Positions 21,927 through 30,793 of a stretch of DNA of 64,000 nt are shown one piece after another. Both the position numbers and the translations under genes were made by a program. How positions within the stretch are numbered: position 1 is the first letter of the stretch; every line of letters starts with the position of its first letter. The DNA comes from CBDCGS01 sp965216915 (GTDB lineage Bacteria; Pseudomonadota; Alphaproteobacteria; UBA828), in NCBI GenBank assembly GCA_965216915.1, contig CBDCGS010000007.1, positions 124,001 through 188,000 of the forward strand, given 5' to 3'. The notes under the pieces were generated by a model. The model was not told the origin of the DNA and made no database searches. It saw only the letters and a program-made list of their open reading frames with translations.

Positions 21927-23063
21927 TCACAGCGACTGATAGTATTCGGCGATAGCCACGTCAGAGAGGCGCTGGAAGCGGGCGGCACTGTTGGTTTCCT
22001 CGAGGAAACCCGTGGTCAGGCACACCATGGTCATGTCGCGCTCGGGATCGATCCAGAAATTCGTCGAGCCGGCGCCCATCGCGCCGTACGCAGTGGGGCT
22101 CGCGAAATGGCCGATCCAGGTCGGCACCATGCCTTCGCCCCGAATGAAGAAGCCGAGCCCAAGGTTCGCCGGGAACACCGGCCAGCCCTTCATCTCGCGC
22201 GCGAACGACCAGAGATTGTTGATCATGGTGCCGGTGTGCACCGTCGAGGCGAACGCGATGGTTGCGGGCGAGAGAACACGCGCGCCGTCGAGCGTGCCGC
22301 CGCGCCGGAGCGCTTCCGCGAAACGGAACACGTCGCCCGCCGTCGAGACGAAGCCCGCGGCCGGCATCTCAAAGTCGAGCTCGGGGTCCATGATGTCCTT
22401 GGCGACGGCGACCAGAGCATCGCCCTCGAAGAGCCCCGGGCTGTCGTCCGCGCAACGCGGCATGATCGCCCGCTCGGTGAGGTCCGCGCGCATGCCCAAA
22501 CAGGTGTCATTCATGCCGAGTGGGCCCAAGAGGTCACGCTGTGTGATGTCTCGGAATTTCAGGTTTCCGCCATCCAGCCGGCGCACGCATTCGGCTAGCA
22601 CGGCGTGGGCCATGATCGGCGAGTAGCTCGTCTCCTCGCCGGGAACCGCACTCGCCGGCAAGCCGCAGACGGCCGCGACGACCACTTCGAGATTGCCTTG
22701 ATCCTCGGGCGCGACCGGTGGGAAGCCGCCGGGCAGGCCCGCCGTGTGCGCCATCAGCTGGCCGACGGTGGCGCGTTGCTTTCCCTTCGTCCCGAACTCG
22801 CCAATGATCTCACAGACCGGCGTGTCAAGGCGCACCTCCCCACGCTCGACCCGCTGCAGCATCGTCGCCGAGGTGATCGCCTTCGAGATCGAGAACACGG
22901 GGAAGACGCTGGTCTCGTCGAGCGGGGTTTCACCCGGCCGATCGGCGTAACCGACCGTGCTCCGATGCACGACCTCGCCGCCGATCGCGACGATGGTCAC
23001 GGCTCCGTCATAGAGACCGCTTTCGATGTCGCGTGCGATGACGTCGCGCAGTCTGCTGCCCAT
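21927..23063 (-). CDS. Serine hydrolase of the beta-lactamase class C / esterase family
   Basis: A 378-residue protein with the SxxK catalytic motif Ser58-x-x-Lys61 in VFSISKAIT and a Tyr-containing second motif in ETSYSPIMAHAVL. The LMAHTAGLPGGFP segment is typical of EstB-like and penicillin-binding-protein-like esterases. No signal peptide is seen, so it is probably a cytosolic esterase rather than a beta-lactamase. GGGAGG precedes the ATG at 23063. It is divergent from the ABC operon at 23258. Confidence 0.88.
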   Translation of the reverse strand: MGSRLRDVIARDIESGLYDGAVTIVAIGGEVVHRSTVGYADRPGETPLDETSVFPVFSISKAITSATMLQRVERGEVRLDTPVCEIIGEFGTKGKQRATVGQLMAHTAGLPGGFPPVAPEDQGNLEVVVAAVCGLPASAVPGEETSYSPIMAHAVLAECVRRLDGGNLKFRDITQRDLLGPLGMNDTCLGMRADLTERAIMPRCADDSPGLFEGDALVAVAKDIMDPELDFEMPAAGFVSTAGDVFRFAEALRRGGTLDGARVLSPATIAFASTVHTGTMINNLWSFAREMKGWPVFPANLGLGFFIRGEGMVPTWIGHFASPTAYGAMGAGSTNFWIDPERDMTMVCLTTGFLEETNSAARFQRLSDVAIAEYYQSL

Positions 23064-23174
23064 GGCTTGCCTCCCTCAGCGGCGTACGTCCGCCTGCGCG
23101 TGGCCCCCGCCATTTGCGGGTCTCTCGTCCTCAGTCGCGCGCGCGACGGCGAGACGCTTCCCAAAAACGAAATT

Positions 23175-23184
23175 TGTTATAACA
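23175..23184. promoter_or_regulatory. Candidate operator palindrome upstream of the branched-chain-type ABC operon
   Basis: TGTTATAACA is a perfect 10-base palindrome in an AT-rich patch 73 bases before the binding-protein start. GntR-family regulators bind short palindromes, and a GntR gene ends this operon. The link is an inference. Confidence 0.35.
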
Positions 23185-23257
23185 TATGTCACCTGAGAAC
23201 GAAATGGCGGAGCGTGTCGCGTCGGCGGCGTCGCCCGTCTCACGCAAGGAGGCAGAC

Positions 23258-24430
23258 ATGTGGCGGGGTCGCATCAGCAGAGTCCTGGCCGTCGCAGTCG
23301 TCGTCGTGGCTGCGTCATTATTTTCATCCAACAAAGCTTCAAGCGCCGATGACGAGTGGAATTTCGCGCTTCTGCTGCCATTGACGGGGCCCTTCGCCGC
23401 GTGGGCGGAAGGCGTCGATTTCGCGGTCAAGTGGGCGGTCGCCGAGGTCAATGCGCAAGGCGGTATTGCCGGACGTCAGGTCAGCGTTACCAACTATGAC
23501 ACGGCGCTCGACCCGGCGACCGGGGTTGCCCGCATCACCGAGGCGATGCGCAACCACACGATCATCCTCGGGCCCTTTGCCTCGGGAATCGTGTCGGCGA
23601 CGATGCCGACCGTGCAGCGCGCGGGCGCCTTCGCCTATGTCGCCAACAGCGGGGAGCAAGCGCTGGAGCGGTTCAAACCCCACCTCTTCAACTTGTGGAC
23701 GGACTTCGGCGCGGCCGTCGAGAAGACCCTCGCAGGCTATAAGAAGGCCAATCCCGGCGTCGAGAGCATCGCGATCATCTACAATCCGATGGACGAGTTC
23801 TGGGTCCGCTTTGCGAACTTCCAGAAGGACGCCGGCGAATCACTCGGCCTCAAGGTCCACCCGCTGATCGAGATCGGCCAGGGTGCGAGCGCGGCGGCGG
23901 CCGCCACGAAGGCATTGAGCTACGGCGCCGACGCGTTCTTCGTGACCGGCCTCAACAATGACATGGTCGACACGATGCTTGAGCTCGGCCGTCGCGGCAT
24001 GACCGACCAGAACCGCATCATGTTCTATCCGTTGGCCGATGATCCGGCGTTTGCCGAGGTCGCGCGGGACGTCGTGGACGGACCCTATGTCTGGAACGTG
24101 TTCAACCGGCTGACCGACAATCCGCGCTGGAAGGCGTTCACCGAGGACTATCGCGCCGCGCATGACGGACTCGATCCCGGATTGCTCACGATCCCCTATA
24201 TCGACGCGGTCAACTTCGTGAAGGGGGCGATCGAGAGCCAGGGTTTGACCGGGGGCGCCGATGAGCGCGGCGACGAATGGGAGAAGATCATCGCGTTCAT
24301 GGCGAACGCCGATGATTTCCCGGGTGTCACCCAGTCTTATGATGTGATCGACTACCAGATGCACGGTCCCGCCTATCTCATGCAGTACGAGAAGGGCGGC
24401 CGCCTGATCTTGGTTGAGGAATATCGATAG
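23258..24430 (+). CDS. Branched-chain amino acid-type ABC substrate-binding protein
   Basis: A 390-residue periplasmic type I binding protein (LivJ/amide-binding family). The signal peptide is MWRGRISRVLAVAVVVVAAS, with cleavage probably after SSNKASSA. The first strand and hinge read WNFALLLPLTGPFAAWAEG, and later VNAQGGIAGRQV is the family pattern. The ATG at 23258 has AAGGAGG upstream; a longer frame from 23186 would bury the signal peptide. It heads a five-gene transporter operon. The ligand could be an amino acid, amide, urea-like or aromatic compound. Confidence 0.92.
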   Translation: MWRGRISRVLAVAVVVVAASLFSSNKASSADDEWNFALLLPLTGPFAAWAEGVDFAVKWAVAEVNAQGGIAGRQVSVTNYDTALDPATGVARITEAMRNHTIILGPFASGIVSATMPTVQRAGAFAYVANSGEQALERFKPHLFNLWTDFGAAVEKTLAGYKKANPGVESIAIIYNPMDEFWVRFANFQKDAGESLGLKVHPLIEIGQGASAAAAATKALSYGADAFFVTGLNNDMVDTMLELGRRGMTDQNRIMFYPLADDPAFAEVARDVVDGPYVWNVFNRLTDNPRWKAFTEDYRAAHDGLDPGLLTIPYIDAVNFVKGAIESQGLTGGADERGDEWEKIIAFMANADDFPGVTQSYDVIDYQMHGPAYLMQYEKGGRLILVEEYR

Positions 24431-24442
24431 CGTCACCTGGCT

Positions 24443-24474
24443 CGGCGGCGGGCGGCGTGGGTCGTCCGCCGCCG
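24443..24474 (+). promoter_or_regulatory. Stem-loop after the binding-protein gene
   Basis: A perfect 9-bp GC stem CGGCGGCGG / CCGCCGCCG closes a 14-base loop, 13 bases after the binding-protein stop codon and before the ATPase gene. It is not followed by a T-run. It likely protects the upstream mRNA or attenuates readthrough. Confidence 0.5.
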
Positions 24475-24511
24475 CGCGCCGCGCTGAGTCGTGAGTCGAG
24501 ACGCATCGGTG

Positions 24512-25285
24512 ATGACCGAGACACCGGGCCCGATCCTCGAGGTTCACAACCTGACGAAACGCTTCTCGGGGATTCGGGCGCTGGAGGACGTGACGGCCGA
24601 GATCCCCTCCGGGCGGATCCAGGGCCTGATCGGCCCCAATGGCTCGGGCAAGAGCACCTTCTTCAATGTCGTCAGCGGCGTCCATCCAGCAAGTGCAGGC
24701 CGGGTGGTCTATCGCGGCGTCGATGTGACCGGCGACGGCCCCGTCGCGATCGCAAAGCGTGGCATGACGCGCACGTTCCAGGGCGGCCTCGTCGTGCCGA
24801 CGATGACCTGCATCGAGAACGTCATGCTGGGCTTCGGTGCCCATCAGACGATGCCGTTGTTGGGCGCCATCTTTCGCATCCCGGTCCGTGCCGCGCGGGC
24901 GGAGCGTCGTGCGCGTGAAAAGGCATTTGCCTTGCTGGAGCAGGTGGGTCTCGCCGTCGAGGGCAATCGTTGGGCCGGCGAGCTTGTCTGGGTGCAGCGC
25001 CAAAAGCTGCAGATCGCACGCGCCATGGCCAGCAGCCCGGCGCTTCTCATGCTGGACGAACCGACCGCGGGCATGGGAGCGGGTGAAACCGAAGAGGTTG
25101 AGGCGGTCATCCGCCGCATCAACGCGGAGGGCGTCACGATCATGCTGGTGAGCCACGACGTCGATCTGGTTGGGCGCATCTCGGACCGGATAACCGTGCT
25201 GTTGTACGGGCGGAAGATCAGCGAAGGCTCGCCCGCCGAGGTGCTATCGGATCCGGAGGTGCAGGAGGCCTATCTTGGGAGCTGA
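24512..25285 (+). CDS. Branched-chain-type ABC ATPase, LivG-like
   Basis: A 257-residue nucleotide-binding protein with Walker A GPNGSGKST, Q-loop RTFQGGLVVPTMTCIENVML, Walker B LLMLDEPTAGMG and switch His in LVSHDVDLV. The usual LSGGQ signature is replaced by LVWVQRQK, an unusual sequence at that point. The length suits LivG. A GTG at 24491 in the same frame is an alternative start; neither has a strong ribosome site. Its end overlaps the LivF-like gene. Confidence 0.88.
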   Translation: MTETPGPILEVHNLTKRFSGIRALEDVTAEIPSGRIQGLIGPNGSGKSTFFNVVSGVHPASAGRVVYRGVDVTGDGPVAIAKRGMTRTFQGGLVVPTMTCIENVMLGFGAHQTMPLLGAIFRIPVRAARAERRAREKAFALLEQVGLAVEGNRWAGELVWVQRQKLQIARAMASSPALLMLDEPTAGMGAGETEEVEAVIRRINAEGVTIMLVSHDVDLVGRISDRITVLLYGRKISEGSPAEVLSDPEVQEAYLGS

Positions 25286-26033
25286 GCCGGAGCCTCTGCT
25301 CGTGGTCGACGGGCTGACGGTGCGCTACGGCATCGTCACGGGTTTGCGGCAGGCAAGCCTCGTCGTCCGCCGGGGCGAGATTGTCACGCTGATCGGGGCG
25401 AACGGTGCGGGCAAATCGTCGCTCCTCTCAGCCGTCACCGGCCTCGCTGCGCGGGTGGAGGGGCGTATCGTCTACGACGGCGCCGACATCACCCGCAGGC
25501 GCACGGACGAGATCGTGCGCGCCGGGATTGCTCTTTGCCCGGAGGGGAGGGGCATCCTTCCGCGCATGAGCGTCCAGGATAATCTCCTGCTCGGCGGCTA
25601 CCATCGGCGCCAGCACATCGCGCAAAGCCTCGAGCAAGTCTATGCGCTGTTTCCCGTGCTCAAGGAACGCCGGGGGCAGATGGCGGGCACGATGAGCGGT
25701 GGCCAACAGCAGATGCTCTCCGTTGGCCGGGCCCTCATGTCTCAACCGGGCCTCATGATGCTCGACGAACCGTCACTCGGTCTCGCCCCCATCGTCTTCC
25801 AGGAAATCCTCGAGACGGTTGCGTCCCTGGCACGCGGCGGCATGACCATCTTGCTCGCCGAGGAGAACGCGCGCCGCGCGCTCGCCTTTGCGGATCGTGC
25901 CTACGTGCTCGAGACGGGCCGGGTCGTGCTCGAGGACAACGCGCAGCATCTGCTCGACAATGACGCGGTGACGGCCGCCTATCTCGGCCGCAGCCATATC
26001 GTCGCCGACCACGAGCCGGCGACGGTGGATTGA
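25275..26033 (+). CDS. Branched-chain-type ABC ATPase, LivF-like
   Basis: A 252-residue ATPase with Walker A GANGAGKSS, signature MSGGQQQM, Walker B LMMLDEPSLGLAP and the LivF-typical PEGRGILPRMSVQDNL segment. The start is a TTG at 25275, 11 bases inside the end of the LivG-like gene, with GCAGGAGG just upstream; no later start keeps the first beta strand. Confidence 0.92.
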   Translation: MGAEPEPLLVVDGLTVRYGIVTGLRQASLVVRRGEIVTLIGANGAGKSSLLSAVTGLAARVEGRIVYDGADITRRRTDEIVRAGIALCPEGRGILPRMSVQDNLLLGGYHRRQHIAQSLEQVYALFPVLKERRGQMAGTMSGGQQQMLSVGRALMSQPGLMMLDEPSLGLAPIVFQEILETVASLARGGMTILLAEENARRALAFADRAYVLETGRVVLEDNAQHLLDNDAVTAAYLGRSHIVADHEPATVD

Positions 26034-26042
26034 CGCCGCGCC

Positions 26043-26918
26043 ATGGATCTCTTCGTCGCGCAACTCATCAATGGCCTCGTGATCGGCTGCACCTATGCGC
26101 TCGTTGCGACCGGCTTCAATCTTCTGGTCTTGATTGGCGGGGTCATCCACTTCTCCTATCCGATCATCGTCGTGTTTTGCATGTACTTGATCTGGATGGT
26201 CTTCGAGGCATCGGGCGGCAGCGTGTGGCTGGCGGTCATCAGCACGCTCGTCGCGGGCGTTGTGATCTCCCTCCTGTCGGAGCCGCTCTTTCGCCCAATG
26301 ATCAGGCGGAACGCAACGATTCAAACGTTCATCATGTCGCTCGCCATCGCCATGGTTCTCAACTTTCTGATGGCGAGCCGCATCAACTACGGTCACGCCG
26401 TGTCGTTCTCGGACAGCCTTGCGAGCTATGGGGCGGCGATCCAATTCGGCTACAGCGCGGTCTCGTACGGCCAGCTGGTGACGGTGATCGGCGCTGTGGC
26501 GATCGTCGGGGCGCTGTTTCTGTTCCTCTACACGACGATGCCCGGGCGCGCGTTTCGCGCGGTGGCGCAGAACCGGGAGGTCGCGCATCTCCTCGGGATC
26601 GACGAGGGACGCATGGCGCTCGCGAGCTTCGCGATCGCCGGTCTTCTGGGCGCCGCGACGGCAATCTTCCTGGCGATGTCCCTCGGCTCCGTCTACGCGG
26701 GCTTGGGTGATCTGCTTGCGCTCAAGATGATTGCGATCGTGCTGTTCGCGGGCATCGGCAATCTGCTCGGTGGCATGGCCGCCGCGCTGATCCTCGGCGT
26801 CGCCGAAACGATGGCGACCGGCTACATCTCCGGCCAATGGTCGAACGCGGTGGCCTTTGGGATGATCTTGATCATCGTGATGGCCCGCCCGCAGGGCCTG
26901 TTCGGCACACGCGTGTAG
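26043..26918 (+). CDS. Branched-chain-type ABC permease, LivH-like
   Basis: A 291-residue integral membrane protein with about eight hydrophobic segments and the family start LFVAQLINGLVIGCTYALVA. The cytoplasmic loop MPGRAFRAVAQNREVAHLLG is the ATPase contact region. It starts nine bases after the LivF-like stop. Confidence 0.92.
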   Translation: MDLFVAQLINGLVIGCTYALVATGFNLLVLIGGVIHFSYPIIVVFCMYLIWMVFEASGGSVWLAVISTLVAGVVISLLSEPLFRPMIRRNATIQTFIMSLAIAMVLNFLMASRINYGHAVSFSDSLASYGAAIQFGYSAVSYGQLVTVIGAVAIVGALFLFLYTTMPGRAFRAVAQNREVAHLLGIDEGRMALASFAIAGLLGAATAIFLAMSLGSVYAGLGDLLALKMIAIVLFAGIGNLLGGMAAALILGVAETMATGYISGQWSNAVAFGMILIIVMARPQGLFGTRV

Positions 26919-26930
26919 GGCGGCGCGGAC

Positions 26931-27812
26931 ATGCAAAGCGACTTCGAGATTTTCCTGGTTTTCGCGATCATGTACGCGCTGCTCGCTTGGGCGGTGTATC
27001 TGCCCTATCGCTGCGGCCAGGTCTATCTCGGGCCGGTCTACAGCATGCTCGGCTCCGCCTATTTCGTCGGGTTCGTCACCCGCGATCTCGGCTGGCCGAT
27101 CTGGGCGGCGCTGGTTGCCGCGCCGATCGCGGGCGGCATCCTCGCCTTCGTGCCCGGGCTTGGCCTGCGCCGTGCGCCCGGGCTCGCCGTCGCGATCGCG
27201 TCGCTGTCGCTCGTTTTCATCCTGCAGACGATCTTCCTCAACACCGAGGCGCTGGGCGCCAAGGTCGGGTTTTTCGGGATCCCGCCGCTCCGCTCGATCG
27301 TCTGGGTCAGCCTCGCCGGTCTCGCGGTGGCCTTTCTCGTGGTGCAGCGGATCGATCGGTCGATCATCGGTCGAAGCGCGGAAGCGACCTTTCACAGTCA
27401 CGAGCTCGCCGCGAGTTGCGGATTGAGCCCGGGCAATGTTGGCCTGTTCCTTCAGACCGTGTCGGGCATGCTCAGCGGCTATGCCGGCGCGATCTTCGCC
27501 TTCCAGGTTGGCAGCCTTTTCGCAACCGCGTTCGGCTTCGGCATGCTGCTCAATATCGTGGTGATCGTGTTCGCCGGCGGCGCCTCGACCCTATGGGGTC
27601 CGCTGCTGCTCGCGCCGGTCGTGTTCGGGTTTCCCCTGATCCTTCCCGAGGCGATTGCCGAATGGAAGGACGTGATATACGGCGTAGCCCTCGGGCTGAT
27701 CATGATTTTCCGTCCCGAGGGGCTGATCACGAAGTCGACTGTTCGCCATGTCGCCGCCGCGATCAAGCCGATCGAGGACCGCGTTCTACAGAAGTTACGC
27801 ACCCACCCGTAA
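26931..27812 (+). CDS. Branched-chain-type ABC permease, LivM-like
   Basis: A 293-residue membrane protein with about eight spans, forming the permease heterodimer with the LivH-like product. The segments RSAEATFHSHELAASCGLSP and VVIVFAGGASTLWGPLLLAP are the family cytoplasmic loop and a conserved membrane segment. It starts 12 bases after the LivH-like stop. Confidence 0.9.
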   Translation: MQSDFEIFLVFAIMYALLAWAVYLPYRCGQVYLGPVYSMLGSAYFVGFVTRDLGWPIWAALVAAPIAGGILAFVPGLGLRRAPGLAVAIASLSLVFILQTIFLNTEALGAKVGFFGIPPLRSIVWVSLAGLAVAFLVVQRIDRSIIGRSAEATFHSHELAASCGLSPGNVGLFLQTVSGMLSGYAGAIFAFQVGSLFATAFGFGMLLNIVVIVFAGGASTLWGPLLLAPVVFGFPLILPEAIAEWKDVIYGVALGLIMIFRPEGLITKSTVRHVAAAIKPIEDRVLQKLRTHP

Positions 27813-27836
27813 CCAACGAGGCCGTACCCCGACGCC

Positions 27837-28562
27837 ATGCCCTTCACCGGCGCTATCAGCAAAGTGAACCACGGGACCCTGCATGAGCGAATCTACGAGG
27901 AGCTCAAGCAGGCGCTCGTGACGGGCCACTTGAAGCCCGGCGAGATCGTGACCATTCGACCTCTGGCGGAGGAGCTCGGCACGAGCGTGATGCCGGTCCG
28001 GGACGCCCTGCTGCGGCTCGCCGCGGAACGCGCGCTCGAGCTCCTGCCGAATCGATCGATCAGAGTTCCGCGCATGACACGCGAGGGCTTCGACGAGCTC
28101 TATCGCATCCGCACGAATCTCGAAGGCATGGCGACCGAGATGGCAGCGGAGAAGATCACCGACGCGGAAATCGAGGCGCTTGAAACGCATCGCGTCAGCA
28201 CCGCGCAGGCCATCGACGATAAAGACCCGGCGGCCTGGCAAACCGCGCGGCGCGACTTCTACTTCACGATCTATGGCGCCGCGCAATCCCTGCACCTCGT
28301 TCCGATGATCGAGACCATGTGGCTGCAAAGCGGCCCTATCCAGCTCGCGCCGTTCCGGCAAGCCCTTGATGGCAATCGGACCGCGCTCGAGACTTGGGGC
28401 CGTCTCGCACCGCTCACCGAGGCCTTGCGCGAGAGAAACGGAGAGGCGGCGCGCCGCGCGATCGAGCAAGCGTTTGCCGAGGCGACCGCGTGGTATCACG
28501 CCAACTACGAATTCGATCAACCGGAGCCGGACCCCAAACCGAAGCGGACGACCCCCTCCTAA
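27837..28562 (+). CDS. GntR-family transcriptional regulator (FCD subfamily)
   Basis: A 241-residue protein with an N-terminal winged HTH (LHERIYEELKQALVTGHLKP, VRDALLRLAAERALELLPNR) and a helical FCD ligand-binding domain from about residue 85 (LYRIRTNLEGMATEMAAEKI). It follows the ABC operon by 24 bases in the same direction, so it probably controls that operon according to the imported ligand. The TGTTATAACA palindrome at 23175 is a possible target. Confidence 0.9.
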   Translation: MPFTGAISKVNHGTLHERIYEELKQALVTGHLKPGEIVTIRPLAEELGTSVMPVRDALLRLAAERALELLPNRSIRVPRMTREGFDELYRIRTNLEGMATEMAAEKITDAEIEALETHRVSTAQAIDDKDPAAWQTARRDFYFTIYGAAQSLHLVPMIETMWLQSGPIQLAPFRQALDGNRTALETWGRLAPLTEALRERNGEAARRAIEQAFAEATAWYHANYEFDQPEPDPKPKRTTPS

Positions 28563-28721
28563 CACGCTGCGGCGATAGCCAAACAGCCGTTGGAAGGCGG
28601 CGCCAGCATGCGCCAAAGCTAAGGCGGTCCGCGGTCCGGCAAGGTCTCGGCCGGGAAGAAATAGCCGGGCTTGGGTGTTTCTCCCATGTAGGCCACGCGG
28701 AACATGAGAGGGAACTGGCCC

Positions 28722-29804
28722 ATGGCGACACGCGGTTCCAAACGTCTCGTCACGTTACTTGCATCGACCAGCGCCGTCGCGCTGGCGATCAGCACATCAC
28801 CGGTTTCGCTGGACTATCAAGCGGGCGGCCCGATCTTCCAGGTCGCTGAGGCGAGCTGCTGCTTCGCCGCAGGCACGCGGGTCACCATGGCCGATGGCAG
28901 CGAGCGGCTGATCGAGTTGGTGAGGGTCGGCGAGCACGTGTTAGGTGCTGGCGGAGTATGCAATCGTGTCGTCGCCATCGAGCGACCGCGGCTCGGCGTG
29001 CGCGCGCTTTACGGCTTCAATCGCGGCAGACCGTTCGTCACCGCGGAGCATCCGTTTCTCACGCAAGGCGGATGGCGCTCGATCGATCCCGGCGCAACCG
29101 AGGCGGAAAACCCGCATCTGCGGGTTGCCCGGCTCGCGGTTGGCGACAGGCTGGTGCGTGTGCGATCGGTCGCGCCACAGGCCACGGCGGGCAACCTGGC
29201 TCTCTCCCCTCAGGCGGACATGGTGATCGAGACCGTGGAGCTCGCCGTGATCCACGCCGCGCCGGCGGACCCCGACCAGATTCTGTTCAACCTCCTGCTC
29301 GACGGCGATCATACTTACGTCGCCGATGGCTATCTTGTGCACAACAAGAGCGGTGGCAGCGGCGGCAGCGGCGGTTCCGGTGGGGGCGAAGGCGGCGGGG
29401 GCGAAGGCGGCGGCTCGAGCGGCTCTGGCGGCGGTGAAGGCGGCGGCTCGAGTGGCTCAAGCGGCGGCGAAGGCGGCGGCGGCTCGAGCGGGTCCAGCGG
29501 CGGTGAAGGCGGTTCGAGCGGTCCCGGCGGTGGGTCCGGTGGCGAAGGCGGTGAGGGCGGTGAAGGTGGCGAAGGCGGTGAAGGCGGCGAGGGCGGTGAA
29601 GGCGGCGAGGCCGGCGAAGGCGGCGAGGCCGGTGAAGGTGGTGAGGCCGGTGAAGGCGGCGAGGCCGGCGAAGGCGGCGAGGCCGGCGAAGGCGGTGAGG
29701 CCGGTGAAGGCGGTGAAGGCGGCTCATACGGTACCGTGTCTCAATCGGGCGCCGATTTGAGCCCGTCCGAGGAGGCGGGCGCGATTGAGCGAGGCTGGGA
29801 ATGA
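28722..29804 (+). CDS. Secreted Hint (intein-like) domain protein with Gly/Glu-rich tail
   Basis: A 360-residue protein. Residues 1-25 look like a signal peptide (KRLVTLLASTSAVALAIS). Residues 47-208 form a Hint domain: catalytic Cys47 in CFAAGTRVTMADGS, block B VTAEHPFLTQGGW with His110, and the C-terminal DHTYVADGYLVHN ending His207-Asn208. The next residue is Lys, not Cys/Ser/Thr, so protein splicing is unlikely but cleavage is possible. Residues 210-340 are low complexity: a Gly/Ser part, then GGE repeats, then GGEAGE repeats. A short tail (EEAGAIERGWE) ends the protein. An ATG at 28704 is an alternative start. The stop overlaps the next gene (ATGA). The function of the tail is unknown. 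Confidence 0.82.
   Translation: MATRGSKRLVTLLASTSAVALAISTSPVSLDYQAGGPIFQVAEASCCFAAGTRVTMADGSERLIELVRVGEHVLGAGGVCNRVVAIERPRLGVRALYGFNRGRPFVTAEHPFLTQGGWRSIDPGATEAENPHLRVARLAVGDRLVRVRSVAPQATAGNLALSPQADMVIETVELAVIHAAPADPDQILFNLLLDGDHTYVADGYLVHNKSGGSGGSGGSGGGEGGGGEGGGSSGSGGGEGGGSSGSSGGEGGGGSSGSSGGEGGSSGPGGGSGGEGGEGGEGGEGGEGGEGGEGGEAGEGGEAGEGGEAGEGGEAGEGGEAGEGGEAGEGGEGGSYGTVSQSGADLSPSEEAGAIERGWE
29545..29728 (+). repeat. In-frame tandem repeat coding GGE and GGEAGE units
   Basis: Nine-base GGCGAGGGC-like units give way to about six 18-base units of the type GGCGAGGCCGGTGAAGGC. All stay in frame and encode the acidic glycine-rich tail of the Hint protein. Such arrays can change length by slippage without breaking the frame. 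Confidence 0.75.
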
Positions 29805-30262
29805 GCGGGCGCGCAATGATGCGACCGTTTCTCGCGCTCGCCTCGGTGGTCGTGATCGCGGGCGCTTGCGGGGGGCCCTGGGAGACCGGCGGTACGCCGG
29901 CAGCCGAGAGCCGCGCCGATGCGCCTCTGGGCGGGCCGTATGAAGGGCTTTCGGACGATCAAATCGCGGCGGCGCGGCACGCCGTGCAGGAGGCTCTCGA
30001 AAAAAATCTGAGCGGTGAGTCGCGCGATTGGCAAGCCGCGGATGTGCGCGGTCGGGTCACGCCACTGCGCACCTTCAAGGCCGACACCGGCGCGTGGTGC
30101 CGGGAATTTGCCGAGGTGGTGGAGGCCGGTACCCGCGATACCGTCGTTCGTTTGGCCTGTCGCACTGCGGTGGGACGCTGGCTCCCGGCCACCCTACGCG
30201 CCGAGCAAAGCCGCAGCGAGGCGCCGGATCATCTTGCGGCGGGGACAAGCGGTGACGGGTGA
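29801..30262 (+). CDS. Small lipoprotein-like protein with an RT0821/Lpp0805-type surface antigen domain
   Basis: A 153-residue protein with a signal peptide and a possible lipobox (LASVVVIAGACGG, Cys near residue 23; the -3 residue is Ala, so lipidation is not certain). Residues 58-130 contain ALEKNLSG, SRDWQAADVRGRVTPLRTFK, TGAWCREFAEVV and RLACRT. The same landmarks appear in the extracytoplasmic part of the anti-sigma factor at 30790. The domain resembles the bacterial surface-antigen family of RT0821/Lpp0805 and Rickettsia 17-kDa type. It overlaps the Hint gene by four bases. Its role is unknown; envelope location is inferred. Confidence 0.7.
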   Translation: MSGRAMMRPFLALASVVVIAGACGGPWETGGTPAAESRADAPLGGPYEGLSDDQIAAARHAVQEALEKNLSGESRDWQAADVRGRVTPLRTFKADTGAWCREFAEVVEAGTRDTVVRLACRTAVGRWLPATLRAEQSRSEAPDHLAAGTSGDG

Positions 30263-30265
30263 TTG

Positions 30266-30793
30266 GTGATCAACGACGAGCGGGCCGATCTCGTCCGTGC
30301 GCTGCCACGGCTCCGGCGCTACGCGCGCGGGCTCGCCGGCTCGCAGGCGGCCGGCGACGATCTGGTTCAGGACGCGATGGAGCGTGCCTTGCGGGCCGGT
30401 GTCGACGTCGACGAGCGCGTGGTCACGGACGCGTGGCTTTTCCGCGTCGTGCGCAATCTCTACTTGAACACCCAACGCGCGGAGCGCGTGCGACAAGCCC
30501 ACGCGGCAGCGGCTCAGCCGCGCGAGAGCGTGGATGGGCAGCGAACCGTCGAGGCCCATCTCACGCTCGGCCGGATCCGGGACACGCTCGGGTGTTTGCC
30601 GGAAGAGCAGCGCTCGGTGCTGCTCTTGGTCTGTGTCGAGGGTTTCTCCTACGCCGAGGCGGCGCGAATCCTGGACGTCTCGTCCGGCACGATCGCGAGC
30701 CGCGTGTCGCGCGCCCGGCTCGCCCTGCACGCCCATTTGGCGGGGGACCACAGCGATGCCTGCGCGCCGGTATTGGAAGGAAATAAGTCATGA
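30266..30793 (+). CDS. ECF (sigma-70 family, group 4) RNA polymerase sigma factor
   Basis: A 175-residue sigma factor with region 2 (LRRYARGLAGSQAAGDDLVQ, DAWLFRVVRNLYLNTQRAER) and region 4 (LPEEQRSVLLLVCVEGFSYA, EAARILDVSSGTIASRVSRA). Regions 1 and 3 are absent, as in ECF sigmas. The GTG at 30266 is taken as start; a TTG at 30263 is adjacent. Its stop overlaps the anti-sigma start (ATGA), the usual coupling of such pairs. It should direct transcription when released from the membrane partner. Confidence 0.92.
   Translation: MINDERADLVRALPRLRRYARGLAGSQAAGDDLVQDAMERALRAGVDVDERVVTDAWLFRVVRNLYLNTQRAERVRQAHAAAAQPRESVDGQRTVEAHLTLGRIRDTLGCLPEEQRSVLLLVCVEGFSYAEAARILDVSSGTIASRVSRARLALHAHLAGDHSDACAPVLEGNKS

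Noticed and set aside
25773..27401. A 542-residue minus-strand frame rich in Arg, Asp and His
   Set aside because: It is antisense to the LivF/LivH/LivM-like genes, which have clear family motifs.
29287..29727. Minus-strand frame of Arg/His/Leu repeats (HRPRRLRRPRR type)
   Set aside because: It is simply the complement of the GGE-coding tandem repeat.
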